Part shown: one piece after another, positions 61,852-64,000 of the stretch | Position numbering within the stretch: position 1 is the first letter of the stretch | Layout: each line of letters opens with the position of its first letter | Assembly (NCBI GenBank): GCA_963971305.1 | Contig: CAXARO010000943.1 | Location: forward strand, 98,268-162,267 | Length of the DNA stretch: 64,000 nucleotides | Origin: Arcuatula senhousia | Taxonomy: Eukaryota; Mollusca; Bivalvia; Mytilida; Mytilidae | Reading direction: 5' to 3' | Notes under the pieces: model-generated | Told to the model about the DNA's origin: nothing | The model's input: the letters and a program-made list of their open reading frames with translations, nothing else | Databases searched by the model: none | Program-made: the position numbers and the translations under genes

Positions 61852-64000
61852 GGTAGTACTCCACAATCAATTTATCTAGCTCATTTTTGCATGTGCTCGA
61901 CGTTGACTATTTTGTCCCGGGTTCTTGTAATCGCTTAAACTGCTATTTGCACTTTAAATTAGGTGGTGTTCCAAACCCCGGTCATGTTTAGTCGTGTTTA
62001 GTGCCGTATTTGGTTTCTTTGTTGTACTCGTTGCCCCTAGCAACTCTTAACATTTGTCAAAAATTTGGGGACAAAAATACGCAAAAATCGGGGTTTTGTC
62101 CTTTTTTTGAACGTTGCCAGTAGTCGAGCTTTCGGTTCAGGTGAAACGTAACATGTATGAAATGAAAGCCCGAAAATGGTCCTTTCTTTTAAGACCAAAT
62201 AAACCTATCCGACTTCGGCTCTTTTTTTCGCTAAAATTGTTCAAACTTAAAAATCTAAAAATAGCACATTTAAATTTAAGCCCATCCGCTGGTCACCATG
62301 CACAGCCGGAAGCGACGCTATATGATCATTGGCATTGATTTTTTCGAAATTATTCTTTAAAACAATAACCGTGGATCGTAATTTTTATATAACGGGTCCA
62401 TATTTTTTATTTGTCTTGTTTTAAGACCAAAACGAATCAATATTTTTATTAAACAAAAAAGTTCACAGGGGCCACATACGAAAACAATACTGTGAAAAAA
62501 TCCTAATTGTGAGTACTACCATAGGTATATAAGAAATGGTTCTCAACTTCCCCCCTTTCTTTCAATCCGTTGGGGACTAGGGGGATCTAGAAGTGGGATG
62601 AGTGGCCTACAATCCCCACCCGGTGGGATATGGGGTAACTCTCCGGATCGGATTCGGTAATCGTCCGAAAATGTCATTATATACAATAAACGGGCCTGCA
62701 TAGGTATATAAGAAATGGTTCTCAACTTCCCCCCTTTCTTTCAATCCGTTGGGGACTAGGGGGATCTAGAAGTGGGATGAGTGGCCTACAATCCCCACCC
62801 GGTGGGATATGGGGTAACTCTCCGGATCGGATTCGGTAATCGTCCGAAAATGTCATTATATACAATAAACGGGCCTGCATAGGTATATAAGAAATGGTTC
62901 TCAACTTCCCCCCTTTCTTTCAATCCGTTGGGGACTAGGGGGATCTAGAAGTGGGATGAGTGGCCTACAATCCCCACCCGGTGGGATATGGGGTAACTCT
63001 CCGGATCGGATTCGGTAATCGTCCGAAAATGTCATTATATACAATAAACGGGCCTGCATAGGTATATAAGAAATGGTTCTCAACTTCCCCCCTTTCTTTC
63101 AATCCGTTGGGGACTAGGGGGATCTAGAAGTGGGATGAGTGGCCTACAATCCCCACCCGGTGGGATATGGGGTAACTCTCCGGATCGGATTCGGTAATCG
63201 TCCGAAAATGTCATTATATACAATAAACGGGCCTGCATAGGTATATAAGAAATGGTTCTCAACTTCCCCCCTTTCTTTCAATCCGTTGGGGACTAGGGGG
63301 ATCTAGAAGTGGGATGAGTGGCCTACAATCCCCACCCGGTGGGATATGGGGTAACTCTCCGGATCGGATTCGGTAATCGTCCGAAAATGTCATTATATAC
63401 AATAAACGGGCCTGCATAGGTATATAAGAAATGGTTCTCAACTTCCCCCCTTTCTTTCAATCCGTTGGGGACTAGGGGGATCTAGAAGTGGGATGAGTGG
63501 CCTACAATCCCCACCCGGTGGGATATGGGGTAACTCTCCGGATCGGATTCGGTAATCGTCCGAAAATGTCATTATATACAATAAACGGGCCTGCATAGGT
63601 ATATAAGAAATGGTTCTCAACTTCCCCCCTTTCTTTCAATCCGTTGGGGACTAGGGGGATCTAGAAGTGGGATGAGTGGCCTACAATCCCCACCCGGTGG
63701 GATATGGGGTAACTCTCCGGATCGGATTCGGTAATCGTCCGAAAATGTCATTATATACAATAAACGGGCCTGCATAGGTATATAAGAAATGGTTCTCAAC
63801 TTCCCCCCTTTCTTTCAATCCGTTGGGGACTAGGGGGATCTAGAAGTGGGATGAGTGGCCTACAATCCCCACCCGGTGGGATATGGGGTAACTCTCCGGA
63901 TCGGATTCGGTAATCGTCCGAAAATGTCATTATATACAATAAACGGGCCTGCATAGGTATATAAGAAATGGTTCTCAACTTCCCCCCTTTTTTTCAATCC
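61852..64000 (+). repeat. Unit U39: A + B x8 or more (cut by window end)
   Basis: A is 61852-62523 (C-type left end). Eight complete canonical B copies span 62524-63955 and a ninth is cut at 64000. No G51T or G100A has appeared yet, so the array is at least nine copies, the longest here, and the only one placed after a C run that is not a six-copy array. The partial copy has private C36T (63991). Confidence 0.93.

Larger units (their letters stand above)
1..64000 (+). repeat. Whole-window higher-order satellite array (modules A, B, C)
   Basis: All 64,000 bases are tiled by three modules in one orientation: A (672 or 673 bp), B (179-bp monomers) and C (721 bp). I derived module borders by eye and checked that their lengths add up exactly to the window size. 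Copies differ by only a few single-base changes, so the array is young or actively homogenised. Neither edge of the array is in the window. No gene-sized open frame, rRNA, tRNA or transposase is present. The layout suggests eukaryotic heterochromatin; the species and chromosome position cannot be read from it. Confidence 0.97.

Overview
This window is one uninterrupted, head-to-tail satellite array with no recognisable protein-coding gene, rRNA, tRNA or other known RNA. It begins and ends inside the array, so the real locus is longer than 64 kb. The lack of coding sequence, the nucleosome-sized tandem monomer, the terminal-inverted-repeat (TIR) modules and the near-identity of copies all point to heterochromatic or centromere-like DNA of a eukaryote. 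I cannot name the taxon from this sequence.

Three modules tile every base. A is a 672-bp AT-rich block (673 bp when followed by C). B is a 179-bp monomer in uninterrupted runs of 3 to 8 copies, about 48% GC (86 of 179 by hand count). C is a 721-bp AT-rich block. There are 39 units, each starting with A: 28 are A+B(n) and 11 are A+C. In order the second modules are B8, B6, B6, B6, B3, B6, B5, C, C, B6, B5, C, C, B6, B6, B6, B6, B6, B7, B7, B8, B3, B8, B6, B6, B6, B5, C, B6, B5, C, C, B6, B5, C, C, C, C, B(8 or more). The sum closes exactly at 64,000: 585 (partial A) + 27x672 - 1 + 11x673 + 167x179 + 45 (partial B) + 11x721.

A third level of order exists. The string A-B6, A-B5, A-C, A-C (6101 bp) recurs, with the C run varying from 1 to 4. 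Every five-copy array follows a six-copy array and precedes a C run, and every C run follows a five-copy array. The regions are: 1-8464 (B-type units), 8465-20666 (two 6101-bp superunits), 20667-42154 (B-type only, with an unstable stretch at about 29.4-38.7 kb where copy number swings 7, 7, 8, 3, 8), 42155-61851 (three superunits with C runs of 1, 2 and 4), and 61852-64000 (a long B array cut by the window end).

The most interesting structure is at the A/B and A/C borders. A is bounded by inverted repeats (GGTAGTACTCCACAAT and its complement). Taking out A plus one ATA triplet restores an exact 179-bp B periodicity, so A reads as a small non-autonomous DNA transposon inserted into a B satellite. 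Because the units are tandem, C is also framed by the same TIRs facing the other way (19 bp perfect). Two small variants at the ends of A track the neighbouring module without exception, while the body of A is uniform. This suggests that B-type and C-type units are exchanged by recombination inside A. No transposase is present. The modules do not form a pathway; the plausible biology is satellite expansion, transposon capture and possibly satellite transcription (each B monomer has a TATATAAG and an AATAAA on the plus strand).
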